DNA from: Butyrivibrio sp.
Lineage (GTDB): Bacteria; Bacillota; Clostridia; Lachnospirales; Lachnospiraceae
DNA length: 64,000 bases
Reading direction: 5' to 3'
Assembly: GCA_017535785.1 (NCBI GenBank)
Contig: JAFXTN010000009.1
Location: 62,001-126,000, forward strand
Below, piece by piece: positions 8,325 to 15,929 of the stretch (position 1 is the stretch's first letter; each line of letters opens with the position of its first letter). The notes below the pieces were generated by a model. That model did not search any database, was not told the origin of the DNA, and saw only the letters and a program-made list of their open reading frames with translations. The position numbers were made by a program, and so were the translations under genes.

Positions 8325-8669
8325 TTAGAAGTTACTTCCGTTCCATCCCCAGTCGTCTGCGGGAGTATATTTTACATAGATATTGTCGGGTGCGATTGAA
8401 AGAACCTGTCCGAAGATTTCTGTTATCTTAGCAGTCAGCTTATTAAACGCATCCTTGTTTGGTCCGCCAAATACCATTACCTCAACGAAAGCCATGGGCT
8501 TTGAATTATCACCTTTAAAATATAGATGATATCCGTCTTCAAAACCTGTCATGAGCCAGCTTTCGCTCTTTCCGGGTATTATCGATATTGCCTGTCCGAG
8601 CTTTTCCTTCAGCTCTTTTTCCTGATCGGGTGTGATCTTAACGCTTATCTTTGAGTTTATAAAAGGCAT
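8325..8669 (-). CDS. MIF-like tautomerase family protein
   Basis: A 114-residue protein of the macrophage migration inhibitory factor / phenylpyruvate tautomerase fold. The start at 8669 is set by AAGGAGAAAAACT and by the need for Pro2, the catalytic N-terminal proline exposed after Met removal (MPFINSKIS); the longer frame to 8762 has neither. The tail YVKYTPADDWGWNGSNF matches the MIF C-terminus, and a Lys in IIPGKSE sits near the usual active-site Lys. The CXXC redox motif of mammalian MIF is absent. Its stop is one base from the next start, so it heads the sensor operon. Its physiological substrate in bacteria is unclear. Confidence 0.85.
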   Translation of the reverse strand: MPFINSKISVKITPDQEKELKEKLGQAISIIPGKSESWLMTGFEDGYHLYFKGDNSKPMAFVEVMVFGGPNKDAFNKLTAKITEIFGQVLSIAPDNIYVKYTPADDWGWNGSNF

Positions 8670-8811
8670 AGTTTTTCTCCTTATGATATATTTTTCTGTC
8701 TCGAAATTTTTTAAATCTGATCTCGTGAATAAATTATATCTAAAAAAATGACGTAACGCCATTTTATTAAACTCTTGGCCAATATTAATTTCGCACTATC
8801 CTAAATACATT

Positions 8812-8842
8812 ACAAAATTAATGTGCATGACATTAATTTTGT
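8812..8842. promoter_or_regulatory. 31-bp palindrome in a divergent promoter region
   Basis: The arms 8812-8824 (ACAAAATTAATGT) and 8830-8842 (ACATTAATTTTGT) are exact inverted repeats around GCATG. It lies between the divergent tautomerase (starts 8669, minus) and the gene at 8928 (plus). On the plus side a weak promoter-like TTGTAA-N16-TAAAGT follows directly. This placement suits a dimeric repressor or activator. The rest of the 258-base gap holds nothing else that I recognise. Confidence 0.6.
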
Positions 8843-8927
8843 TATCTTGTAATCACACGTTATCGTGGTAAAGTAAAAAGTGGACTATCTTTTCCACATC
8901 CATAAATTTGACCTGAAAGGTGATGAG

Positions 8928-9455
8928 ATGATTTCATCAGATAGGTATTTGAAGGAGCTTCTGCTCCGATATCAGGCAAGTTTCGATATCACAGAAAACT
9001 TTACAATAGGAGATACGACATTTCCTGCATACGCGTGGTTTCATTCTTTAAGCGAGAAATATGTTCTTAAGAAGGAAGCCCAGCTTTGGGCTATTACGAT
9101 TTTCGAGCACGTCTTTTTTATTCAGAAGGAGTCCGTTAATTGTTCCGATCTTGAACAGTTGTCCGATCTAATTAGGGAGTCGATCGAACCTGTTCTCGTA
9201 AGAAAGAATGAAAAATATCCGGAAAAGGATCACATGTGTTCTTATCTTACTTTTATCATTATCAGCGATAAAGCTCCTGATGATGCTACCAAGAAAGCCA
9301 TCAGGAAATTTAAGTTTGATAAAGGTTATCTTTTTAATTTCAGAGGACACTGTGAAGCCAGACTGGCCGTAACATCACTCGATACGCAAGAGGTGTTCGC
9401 AAATTATGGCGGAAAAGAACTAAAAAGTATGTTATGTGGTATCTACAAAAATTAG
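8928..9455 (+). CDS. Conserved-looking protein of unknown function, upstream of cstA
   Basis: Not recognised. From the ATG at 8928 (ribosome site AAAGGTGATGAG) the product has 175 residues; an in-frame GTG at 8880 would add 16 but lacks a ribosome site. It is soluble, with no signal or membrane segment. Most of it appears mixed alpha/beta, with an aromatic-rich stretch (LWAITIFEHVFFIQKE) near residue 70 and a charged C-terminal half. It ends 12 bases before cstA and surely shares its transcript. Constant co-occurrence with a peptide/pyruvate transporter would suggest an accessory or regulatory role, but that is inference only. Confidence 0.8.
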   Translation: MISSDRYLKELLLRYQASFDITENFTIGDTTFPAYAWFHSLSEKYVLKKEAQLWAITIFEHVFFIQKESVNCSDLEQLSDLIRESIEPVLVRKNEKYPEKDHMCSYLTFIIISDKAPDDATKKAIRKFKFDKGYLFNFRGHCEARLAVTSLDTQEVFANYGGKELKSMLCGIYKN

Positions 9456-9467
9456 GAGGAAAAAAGT

Positions 9468-11210
9468 ATGAACGCAGCAGTATTATTAATCATTAGCATT
9501 GCTGTTCTTGCTGTAGGATATGTTTGCTACGGTGGATGGCTTGCTAAGCAGTGGGGTATCGATCCAAGTCGCAAGACCCCGGCTCATGAGCTTCAGGACG
9601 GACTTGACTATGTTCCTGCCAAGGCACCTGTTCTTATGGGACACCACTTTTCATCAATCGCCGGAGCAGGCCCTATCAACGGACCTATTCAGGCAGCCGT
9701 TTTCGGATGGGTTCCCGTTCTTTTATGGGTACTTATCGGAGGAATTTTCTTTGGTGGCGTACATGATTTCGGAGCTCTTTTCGCTTCTCTTCGTCACAAA
9801 GGACAGTCGATCGGTGAGATCATCAACGATTCAATGGGTAAGTCAGCCAAGAAGCTTTTCATCACCTTCGGCTATCTTACACTCCTTCTCGTAGTTGCAG
9901 CTTTCTCTTCAATCGTTGCAAGTACATTCGGAACTACAACTTCTGCAGGTGCCGCAGTTGAGGGCGCTACTCTTGCAGCTAACCAGTCAACAGCAATGAT
10001 CTCTATTTTGTTCATCCTTCTTGCTATTGTATTTGGTTTCTTTGTTTACAGAAAAAATGCTCCTATCGGAATTTCTTCAGTTCTCGGATGCATTGGCATC
10101 ATCGCTGTAGTTTTCATAGGACTTAACTTCCACCCTATCGCACTTACTTATAATGCATGGATGTGGATTCTCGGTGCATATATTCTTATAGCTTCGGTAA
10201 CTCCTGTTTGGATCCTTCTTCAGCCCAGAGATTACCTTAGTTCATTCCTTCTTTACTTTATGATCGGAGCCGGTATTATTGCTATTATCGGTTCTGCTGT
10301 AACAGGAAACGGCAGCTTCGCTATCCCCGCAATGGGTGATGCTGCACTTAAGGGAACAGGCGTGTTCACTACAGGAACTGCTTTCCCTGCTCTTTTTGTT
10401 ACTATCGCTTGTGGTGCTATTTCAGGTTTCCACTCACTTGTTTCTTCAGGAACAACTGCTAAGCAGCTCGATAACGAGAAAGATGCAAAGCCTGTTGCTT
10501 TCGGTTCAATGCTTATTGAATGTATCGTTGCGATCATCTCTCTTTGCGCTATCGGATTTGTTTGGACAGCAGCTGCAGACGGAACATACGCAAGCCCTAC
10601 ACAGGTATTCGCCGGCGGACTTTCTGCTATGATCGGTTCTTTTGCACCCGGCATGCAGGATATCATGTATCAGCTTCTTATCCTTGCTGTTTCTGTATTC
10701 TGTCTCACATCACTCGACACAGCAACACGTCTTGCAAGATATATGTTGCAGGAGTTCTTTGTTGAGAACGGACAGACTTCTAAGGATCTTACAGGATACA
10801 AGAAGGTTATCGCTAATCCTTATGTAGCTACTGCGATCACTGTTGTTCTTGGCGTAAGTCTTGGTATGACTGGTTATACAAAGATCTGGCCTCTCTTCGG
10901 AGCAGCAAACCAGCTTCTTGCAGCAATCGGACTTCTTGCAGTTTGCACATGGCTCGGATCTGTAGGTAAGAACAACAAGATGTTCTACATCCCTATGGTA
11001 TTCATGCTTGCTGTAACTATCTGCTCACTTGTTCAGACGATCAAGGCTAAACTTACAGCTTACACAACAGGCGCTGCTGATGTTTGGGCTCTTATCCAGG
11101 CTCTCATCGCTATTCTTCTTATCGTTCTTTCTGTGATCCTTGCAGTTATCGCTGCAAAGGCACTTATGAAGCAGTTTAAGGACAAGAAAAACGGAAACGC
11201 TGCAGCATAA
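9468..11210 (+). CDS. cstA: Carbon starvation protein CstA-family transporter
   Basis: Multi-pass inner-membrane carrier of the CstA family, members of which import peptides and, in enteric bacteria, pyruvate. The 580 residues hold about 15 hydrophobic segments. Family hallmarks are the N-terminal YGGWLAKQWG-type stretch, HHFSSIAGAGPINGP near residue 60, the conserved GGIFFGGVHDFGAL loop, and SGFHSLVSSGTTAKQL near residue 325. This is the shorter Firmicute form (E. coli CstA is about 700). The ATG follows AGGAGGAAAAAAGT. It is the second gene of a two-gene operon and is followed by a hairpin at 11231-11252. Confidence 0.93.
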   Translation: MNAAVLLIISIAVLAVGYVCYGGWLAKQWGIDPSRKTPAHELQDGLDYVPAKAPVLMGHHFSSIAGAGPINGPIQAAVFGWVPVLLWVLIGGIFFGGVHDFGALFASLRHKGQSIGEIINDSMGKSAKKLFITFGYLTLLLVVAAFSSIVASTFGTTTSAGAAVEGATLAANQSTAMISILFILLAIVFGFFVYRKNAPIGISSVLGCIGIIAVVFIGLNFHPIALTYNAWMWILGAYILIASVTPVWILLQPRDYLSSFLLYFMIGAGIIAIIGSAVTGNGSFAIPAMGDAALKGTGVFTTGTAFPALFVTIACGAISGFHSLVSSGTTAKQLDNEKDAKPVAFGSMLIECIVAIISLCAIGFVWTAAADGTYASPTQVFAGGLSAMIGSFAPGMQDIMYQLLILAVSVFCLTSLDTATRLARYMLQEFFVENGQTSKDLTGYKKVIANPYVATAITVVLGVSLGMTGYTKIWPLFGAANQLLAAIGLLAVCTWLGSVGKNNKMFYIPMVFMLAVTICSLVQTIKAKLTAYTTGAADVWALIQALIAILLIVLSVILAVIAAKALMKQFKDKKNGNAAA

Positions 11211-11230
11211 ATATTATGAGTAATAAACAC

Positions 11231-11252
11231 GGCCGGGGCTTATGCCTCGGCC
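11231..11252 (+). terminator. Hairpin after cstA
   Basis: GGCCGGGGC (11231-11239) pairs with GCCTCGGCC (11244-11252) around TTAT, with one G-T pair. The stem is very stable, but no good T-run follows, so termination may be partial and could feed into the tRNA. Confidence 0.6.
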
Positions 11253-11299
11253 GAAGTTATTGCTTTGAATCTGATAATATGCTAATATACATAAGTCAT

Positions 11300-11373
11300 G
11301 TTTCCGTAGCTCAGCAGGATAGAGCGTCCGCCTCCTAAGCGGAAGGTCGTGCGTTCGAATCGCATCGGGAACA
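11300..11373 (+). tRNA. tRNA-Arg (anticodon CCT)
   Basis: A 74-base cloverleaf: acceptor GTTTCCG (11300-11306) pairs with CGGGAAC (11366-11372). The D-arm is TAGCTCAGCAGGATAGAGC, the anticodon stem TCCGC/GCGGA with loop CTCCTAA (anticodon CCT, reads AGG), and the T-loop GTTCGAATC. The discriminator is A73 and CCA is not encoded. A terminator follows at 11397. Confidence 0.97.
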
Positions 11374-11396
11374 CTCGCGAAAGCTATAAGCCATGC

Positions 11397-11460
11397 AAAA
11401 AAGGATACATAAAGCTCGACGGGAATTTACTCACGATAGAGCTTTTATGTATCCTTTTTT
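11397..11460 (+). terminator. Intrinsic terminator of the tRNA-Arg transcript
   Basis: GGATACATAAAGCTC (11403-11417) pairs with GAGCTTTTATGTATCC (11439-11454) with one bulge and a 21-base loop, flanked by A-run and T-run (11455-11460). It is an unusually long stem. Confidence 0.8.
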
Positions 11461-11479
11461 ATAGGGCGCCAGCCCGTGG

Positions 11480-11512
11480 AAAAGGAAGCCTTTGTTTGAA
11501 GCTTTCTTTTTT
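11480..11512. terminator. Second, weaker hairpin between tRNA-Arg and traX-like gene
   Basis: GGAAGC (11484-11489) and GCTTTC (11501-11506) with adjoining A/T runs can pair over about 10 positions. It is placed to end the minus-strand traX-like transcript (which stops at 11520) or to back up the tRNA terminator. Confidence 0.45.
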
Positions 11513-11519
11513 ATTCCTA

Positions 11520-12314
11520 TTATAATTTCTCAATCATAAAACGCGCTATGATAAGGATCCATATATGAAGCGGGAAAAATACGTAGAACAGATACTTGGT
11601 AAACTTGGTGTTTTTTCCTCTTTCGCCATTATAAGCAAGTATGAATGGTATGACTGTAAAAACAGCCCATTCGCAGTCCATACACAATCTGTCATAAAGA
11701 GATACGCCCATTTCTGCATCTATAGTGAAGTGCGTTTTAAGGGCCATTATGAATAAGAGCAAGCTGTAAATAAATATACCGATACATTGCTTATTTTTTC
11801 TTCCATAGAAGGCCCACATAATAATGGGCATCGGTAAAAATACAATTAAACCTCCTGCGAGAAGAGATGCAAATGCAATTACTATCGCAAGTAGAACATT
11901 AATAATTATATGGTTTTTGCGTTTAATATTATCCAAACACCATATAAAGGCGAACATAAGCGCAAGCAACGTAAAAATATTATAATCCACTAAGAACGTC
12001 ATATAGCTATATTTAGTAAAATAAGTTTTGTCGAAAAACTGGTAAATAATAGTGGTGCCGGCGAACATGATCAATGCTGCAGTAACAAGCCTGAGCAGGT
12101 ATTTTATGCGGCTGCGCGTGTGATAAAATCCATCTATCATAAGGTATATGAATAATGGCCAAACAAATCGTGTGATCAAAGATATCCACCCCGGCATAAG
12201 CGGCCAATTTAAATTATCATATGCCGCATAACTAAAAATCGAATAAATATGATCCAGTAACATAAAAGGTATTGCAATTAGTTTTAATTTATAAGCGTCT
12301 AATCCTCTTTCCAT
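11520..12314 (-). CDS. TraX-family membrane protein
   Basis: A 264-residue integral membrane protein with about 8 hydrophobic segments. It matches the TraX family by its opening LDAYKLKLIAIPFMLLDHIY, the YNGERGK stretch near residue 228 and the ending KYLFYVFFPLHIWIL. TraX was named for N-acetylating F-pilin, but most chromosomal homologues have no pilus beside them and are thought to be acyltransferase-like proteins of the envelope. No conjugation gene lies in this window, so the substrate is unknown. The ATG at 12314 follows AAAAGGAGAAAAA. It lies 63 bases downstream of a GntR regulator in the same direction and probably shares its transcript. Confidence 0.82.
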   Translation of the reverse strand: MERGLDAYKLKLIAIPFMLLDHIYSIFSYAAYDNLNWPLMPGWISLITRFVWPLFIYLMIDGFYHTRSRIKYLLRLVTAALIMFAGTTIIYQFFDKTYFTKYSYMTFLVDYNIFTLLALMFAFIWCLDNIKRKNHIIINVLLAIVIAFASLLAGGLIVFLPMPIIMWAFYGRKNKQCIGIFIYSLLLFIMALKTHFTIDAEMGVSLYDRLCMDCEWAVFTVIPFILAYNGERGKNTKFTKYLFYVFFPLHIWILIIARFMIEKL

Positions 12315-12377
12315 TTTTTCTCCTTTTTGCGTTATTGCTTATTCATTCCTCTCTTCTTTTAATATTATTTATTTAGT

Positions 12378-12740
12378 TCACTTATTCGCAAACTGTTCTA
12401 CAAGCTGTATGATCTGTTCTTCATCAAATCCAAGTCTCTTCATATTGTTGAAAAAATCTTCTATTTCCATATCAATAAGTGCTGTTCTTAAATCTTTAAT
12501 CATATTCTCGTCCTCCGTAATAAAACGACCACTGGTTCTTTCTGAGTGGACAAGTCCTGTCTGTTCGAGGTCACTGAGCGCTTTCTGCATTGTGTTGGGA
12601 TTAACTCCGGCTTCTGCAGCAAGGTCGCGAACACTTGGTAGCTTATCACCGCTGTTATATTTTCCTGTTACAATGTCGTTTTCTATGTGCTCAATAATCT
12701 GTACAAAGATGGGCCTGTCTAAATTAAGGTTCAATGGCAT
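12378..12740 (-). CDS. GntR-family regulator, short YtrA-type
   Basis: A 120-residue transcription regulator. Residues 5-75 form the GntR winged helix-turn-helix (RPIFVQIIEHIENDIVTGKY, GDKLPSVRDLAAEAGVNPNT). Only a 45-residue helical tail follows, which defines the YtrA subfamily; these usually control neighbouring ABC-2 or membrane genes. ATG at 12740 was preferred over the TTG at 12749 because AAAGGA lies 10 bases before the ATG and too close to the TTG. The only downstream partner is the traX-like gene. A palindrome at 12782-12799 in its own leader suggests autoregulation. Confidence 0.9.
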   Translation of the reverse strand: MPLNLNLDRPIFVQIIEHIENDIVTGKYNSGDKLPSVRDLAAEAGVNPNTMQKALSDLEQTGLVHSERTSGRFITEDENMIKDLRTALIDMEIEDFFNNMKRLGFDEEQIIQLVEQFANK

Positions 12741-12781
12741 AATACTCAATTCCTTTCTACAGATTTTGTTTTTGTACTACT

Positions 12782-12799
12782 GTACTAATCACTTAGTAC
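12782..12799. promoter_or_regulatory. Candidate GntR/YtrA operator
   Basis: GTACTAA (12782-12788) and TTAGTAC (12793-12799) are exact inverted repeats around TCAC, about 45 bases upstream of the GntR start. Further GTAC/TACAA half-sites flank it (12774-12809). A TTGACA hexamer lies upstream on the minus strand (12830-12835), but no convincing -10 at standard spacing is visible. Autorepression through this site is inferred from position. Confidence 0.55.
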
Positions 12800-12872
12800 A
12801 ATAATACAATAACTCCATCCTCCTTACTTTGTCAACACTTTTTTCAAAAAAATTTACAAACACAAGAAAGAA

Positions 12873-12898
12873 GGCCTGTGAACTGCGTTCACAAGGCC
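12873..12898 (-). terminator. Intrinsic terminator after deoD
   Basis: On the minus strand GGCCTTGTGAAC pairs with GTTCACAGGCC around GCA (one bulge), followed by TTCTTTCTT. It lies 27 bases beyond the deoD stop. Confidence 0.75.
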
Positions 12899-12924
12899 TC
12901 CTTACATATTATTTATTATTATGA

Positions 12925-13632
12925 TCAAAGCTGAATTGCTGTCTTAAGCGCAATCTCCATCATATCCGTAAATCCTGTCTCTCTCTCTTTTGCTGAGAGT
13001 TCTCCCTCTTTGAAGAGATGATCTGAAACCGTGAGGATCGTAAGCGCATTTTTCTTAGCTTCTGCTGCGTTCATGTAGAGTGCAACAGTCTCCATCTCTA
13101 CGGCAAGTGCGCCCATATTCTTGTAGAGCTCGCTCTCGTTGCATTTCTTGTAGAATGCATCTGAAGAAAGAACGTTTCCTACATGATATCTTACATTCTT
13201 TTCCTTTGCGATAGCTACGGCCTTCTCAAGAATATCGTAGCTTGCTGTGGGGCAGAATGTTCCGGGAAGTCCGTACTGGAATCCGTAGTTGGAATCAGTA
13301 TGAGCACCCATTGCAAAGACGATGTCCATTACATTGACATCTTCCTTAAGTCCTCCTGCGCTTCCAACTCTGATGATGTTATCAACATCATAGAAATTGT
13401 AAAGCTCGTATGTATATATTCCGATTGAGGGAATTCCCATTCCATGTCCCATTACTGAAACTTCTTTTCCCTGATATTTTCCTGTAAATCCAAGCATTCC
13501 TCTTACTTCGTTAAAGCACTTTGTATCTGTGAGAAATGTCTCTGCGATAAATTTTGCTCTTAAAGGATCTCCCGGCATAAGGACGGTCTTTGCTATATCT
13601 CCTTTTTCAGCACTGTTATGAGGTGTTGCCAT
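12925..13632 (-). CDS. deoD: Purine-nucleoside phosphorylase, DeoD type
   Basis: Cytoplasmic salvage enzyme that splits purine (deoxy)nucleosides with phosphate to base and (deoxy)ribose-1-phosphate. The 235 residues match the hexameric DeoD class in length and motifs: opening MATPHNSAEKGDIAKTVLMPGDPLRAKFIAE with phosphate-binding G21/R25, IPSIGIYTYEL, IRVGSAGGL near residue 86, EMETVALY near 180 and the catalytic SDHLF near 204. Its ATG has an AAAGGAGAAAAT ribosome site and it lies 21 bases after the DUF3881 gene, so the two are likely co-transcribed. Confidence 0.96.
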   Translation of the reverse strand: MATPHNSAEKGDIAKTVLMPGDPLRAKFIAETFLTDTKCFNEVRGMLGFTGKYQGKEVSVMGHGMGIPSIGIYTYELYNFYDVDNIIRVGSAGGLKEDVNVMDIVFAMGAHTDSNYGFQYGLPGTFCPTASYDILEKAVAIAKEKNVRYHVGNVLSSDAFYKKCNESELYKNMGALAVEMETVALYMNAAEAKKNALTILTVSDHLFKEGELSAKERETGFTDMMEIALKTAIQL

Positions 13633-13653
13633 ATCATTTTCTCCTTTCTGTTT

Positions 13654-14535
13654 TTATTTTGGGAAATTGATATATCCCTGCATCCAAATATTTCCTTTAA
13701 ATCTTCTGCCAACAGCCGGTTCTCCGAGAAGATCCACATCATTTATGCATAGATCGAACTCAAGGTCGTTACAATTTATGCGCAAGATGTGCACTGTTTC
13801 TCTTGTAAGTGAATTGACTGTCTTTCTGGCTTCGGTTATCTCGCCAAGTACGGAGTAATGATCGCACTCAACTCCGTATGGCATAAAATAGGTATCAACG
13901 AGACTGTATACATCCTGCTTTCTTATTTTTCTTGAAAGTGTAGTATACAGATCCATATCATCAAGTGTCAGAGATTCGATAGCGGTCTCATCTCCTTTTC
14001 TTGCATTGTTGATCAACCTGTTTCTGTAATTTGTTTTTTTCTTGGCTACTTCTTTTTCTTCCTCGGTCTTCGCGATCGGCATCAATATCTGACCTTTTAT
14101 TGAAAGCGCCGAGAGACTAAGAGTAGTTCCTCTGATCGGGAAATGGTCCTCGTTTTCATATTTCATATAAGAGATCATATTAAGAAGGTAAAAGACAAGT
14201 GAAACTCCCACTCTGTTCTCATTGCAGATTCCCGCATATGAGTGCTGTGCTGCATGTCTTTCAACGGAGATGTCTTCTTCTGTGCTGACTCTTGATGGGA
14301 TCAGATAAGGATAATAGTATTCGTAGACAAATTTATCCTCTTCATCAAACTCGCCACACACAGCTAGTCCTAATCCTTCGGAGTAGTCCTTCATAAATTC
14401 CGCTATTATTTCATTCTCTTTTGACGAAGCATAATTTCTGGCTGTCGGATGCTGAACTGAACTGACAATAAGCTGTGTCATTTCTTTTCTGTTCTTTATA
14501 TTCGAAAAGCCCACTGCTCTTAGGAATTTATGCAA
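13654..14535 (-). CDS. DUF3881-family protein, unknown function
   Basis: A 293-residue soluble protein. The opening HKFLRAVGFSNIKNRKEM, the internal NEDHFPIRGTTLSLSALSIKGQILMPI and the closing LLGEPAVGRRFKGNIWMQG fit my memory of DUF3881, a family largely confined to Lachnospiraceae and relatives. No catalytic motif is evident; the centre has a Lys-rich helical stretch (KTEEEKEVAKKK). It starts with TTG at 14535, nine bases after GAGGTG. It sits between serS and deoD on the same strand. Family recall is moderate; the function is unknown. Confidence 0.75.
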   Translation of the reverse strand: MHKFLRAVGFSNIKNRKEMTQLIVSSVQHPTARNYASSKENEIIAEFMKDYSEGLGLAVCGEFDEEDKFVYEYYYPYLIPSRVSTEEDISVERHAAQHSYAGICNENRVGVSLVFYLLNMISYMKYENEDHFPIRGTTLSLSALSIKGQILMPIAKTEEEKEVAKKKTNYRNRLINNARKGDETAIESLTLDDMDLYTTLSRKIRKQDVYSLVDTYFMPYGVECDHYSVLGEITEARKTVNSLTRETVHILRINCNDLEFDLCINDVDLLGEPAVGRRFKGNIWMQGYINFPK

Positions 14536-14576
14536 CTACTTCTTCACCTCTTTTCGATCCGTATCTTTTGAGATTC

Positions 14577-15866
14577 TTATTTGTTTGTAGGAACAAGAAC
14601 CTCTTTTCCTCCCATGTAAGGACGAAGAACCTCAGGGATCTTAACGCTTCCGTCTGCCTGAAGGTTGTTCTCGAGGAATGCGATGAGCATTCTGGGAGGA
14701 GCAACTACTGTATTGTTAAGTGTATGTGCAAGGTAGTTTCCGTCCTTGCCCTTGATTCTGATCTTAAGTCTTCTTGCCTGTGCATCTCCGAGATTTGAAC
14801 AGCTTCCTACCTCGAAGTATTTCTGCTGTCTGGGTGACCAAGCCTCTACGTCACAAGACTTGCATTTAAGATCTGCAAGATCTCCTGAGCAGCACTCAAG
14901 TGTACGAACAGGAATATCCATTGATCTGAAAAGATCTACTGTGTTCTTCCAAAGCTTGTCATACCATTCCTTTGACTCTTCGGGCTTACAGATAACTACC
15001 ATCTCCTGTTTCTCAAACTGGTGGATTCTGTAAACACCTCTCTCTTCGATTCCGTGTGCACCCTTCTCTTTTCTGAAACAAGGAGAATAACTTGTAAGTG
15101 CCTGAGGAACCTGCTCCTCGGGAATGATCTGATCGATGAATTTACCGATCATTGAGTGCTCACTTGTACCGATAAGATAAAGATCTTCACCTTCTATCTT
15201 GTACATCATAGCTTCCATCTCGGGGAAACTCATAACTCCGGCAACAACGTTACCGTGGATCATGAAAGGAGGAACGCAATATGTAAATCCTCTCTCTATC
15301 ATGAAATCTCTTGCATAAGAAATTACTGCAGAATGGAGTCTGGCGATATCCCCCATGAGGTAATAGAATCCGTTACCTGCAACTCTTCTTGCCGCATCAA
15401 GATCTATTCCGTTAAAGCTCTCCATTATATCTGTGTGATAAGGAATTTCAAAATCCGGAACAACGGGATCACCGTATTTCTCAATCTCAACATTTTCAGA
15501 ATCATCTTTTCCTACAGGTACTGAATCGTCAATGATCTGAGGAATGATCATCATTTTATTTGTTACTTCCTCATCAAGCTTAGCCTGTTTCTCTTCAAGC
15601 TCTGAAAGAGTCTGAGCATCCTTAGCAACCTGCTCTTTAAGAGCCATTGCTTCTTCTTTCTGGCCCTTTGCCATAAGACCACCGATCTCTTTAGAGATCT
15701 TGTTTCTATTAGCACGAAGCTCATCGGCTTTCTGCTGATTAGCTCTTCTCTCTTCATCAAGCTTTATTACTTCATCAACAAGAGGAAGCTTTTCGTCCTG
15801 AAATTTTTTCTTGATGTTCTCTCTTACTACGTCTGGGTTCTCACGTAAAAATTTAATGTCTATCAT
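14577..15866 (-). CDS. serS: Serine--tRNA ligase
   Basis: Charges tRNA-Ser with serine in the cytoplasm. The 429 residues are standard for bacterial SerRS: N-terminal tRNA-binding coiled coil (about 1-110, MIDIKFLRENPDVVRENIKKK), then a class II catalytic core. Motif 2 is visible as CFRKEKGAHGIEERGVYRIHQFEK (quoted in part: FRKEKG and RIHQFEK), and motif 3 ends LNNTVVAPPRMLIAFLENN. ATG at 15866 follows TTGGAGGAAAAAACGGG. Only 63 bases separate it from the DUF4446 gene, which leaves no room for a T-box leader, so it is probably not tRNA-controlled here. Confidence 0.97.
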   Translation of the reverse strand: MIDIKFLRENPDVVRENIKKKFQDEKLPLVDEVIKLDEERRANQQKADELRANRNKISKEIGGLMAKGQKEEAMALKEQVAKDAQTLSELEEKQAKLDEEVTNKMMIIPQIIDDSVPVGKDDSENVEIEKYGDPVVPDFEIPYHTDIMESFNGIDLDAARRVAGNGFYYLMGDIARLHSAVISYARDFMIERGFTYCVPPFMIHGNVVAGVMSFPEMEAMMYKIEGEDLYLIGTSEHSMIGKFIDQIIPEEQVPQALTSYSPCFRKEKGAHGIEERGVYRIHQFEKQEMVVICKPEESKEWYDKLWKNTVDLFRSMDIPVRTLECCSGDLADLKCKSCDVEAWSPRQQKYFEVGSCSNLGDAQARRLKIRIKGKDGNYLAHTLNNTVVAPPRMLIAFLENNLQADGSVKIPEVLRPYMGGKEVLVPTNK

Positions 15867-15929
15867 CCCGTTTTTTCCTCCAAGATTTTCTATTATAAAT
15901 AGATTTTTAGCAATTTAATTTTAAACAGT

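Noticed and set aside
11397-11460. Attachment site or mobile-element scar after tRNA-Arg
   Set aside because: tRNA genes are common integration sites, but there is no repeat of the tRNA 3' end and no integrase; the stem with T-run is a plain terminator.
11520-12314. Conjugation-related role for the TraX-like protein
   Set aside because: No pilin, relaxase or type IV secretion gene is nearby, so the name reflects only the family.
15867-15929. T-box leader upstream of serS
   Set aside because: Only 63 bases separate serS from the preceding gene and no specifier/antiterminator elements are visible.
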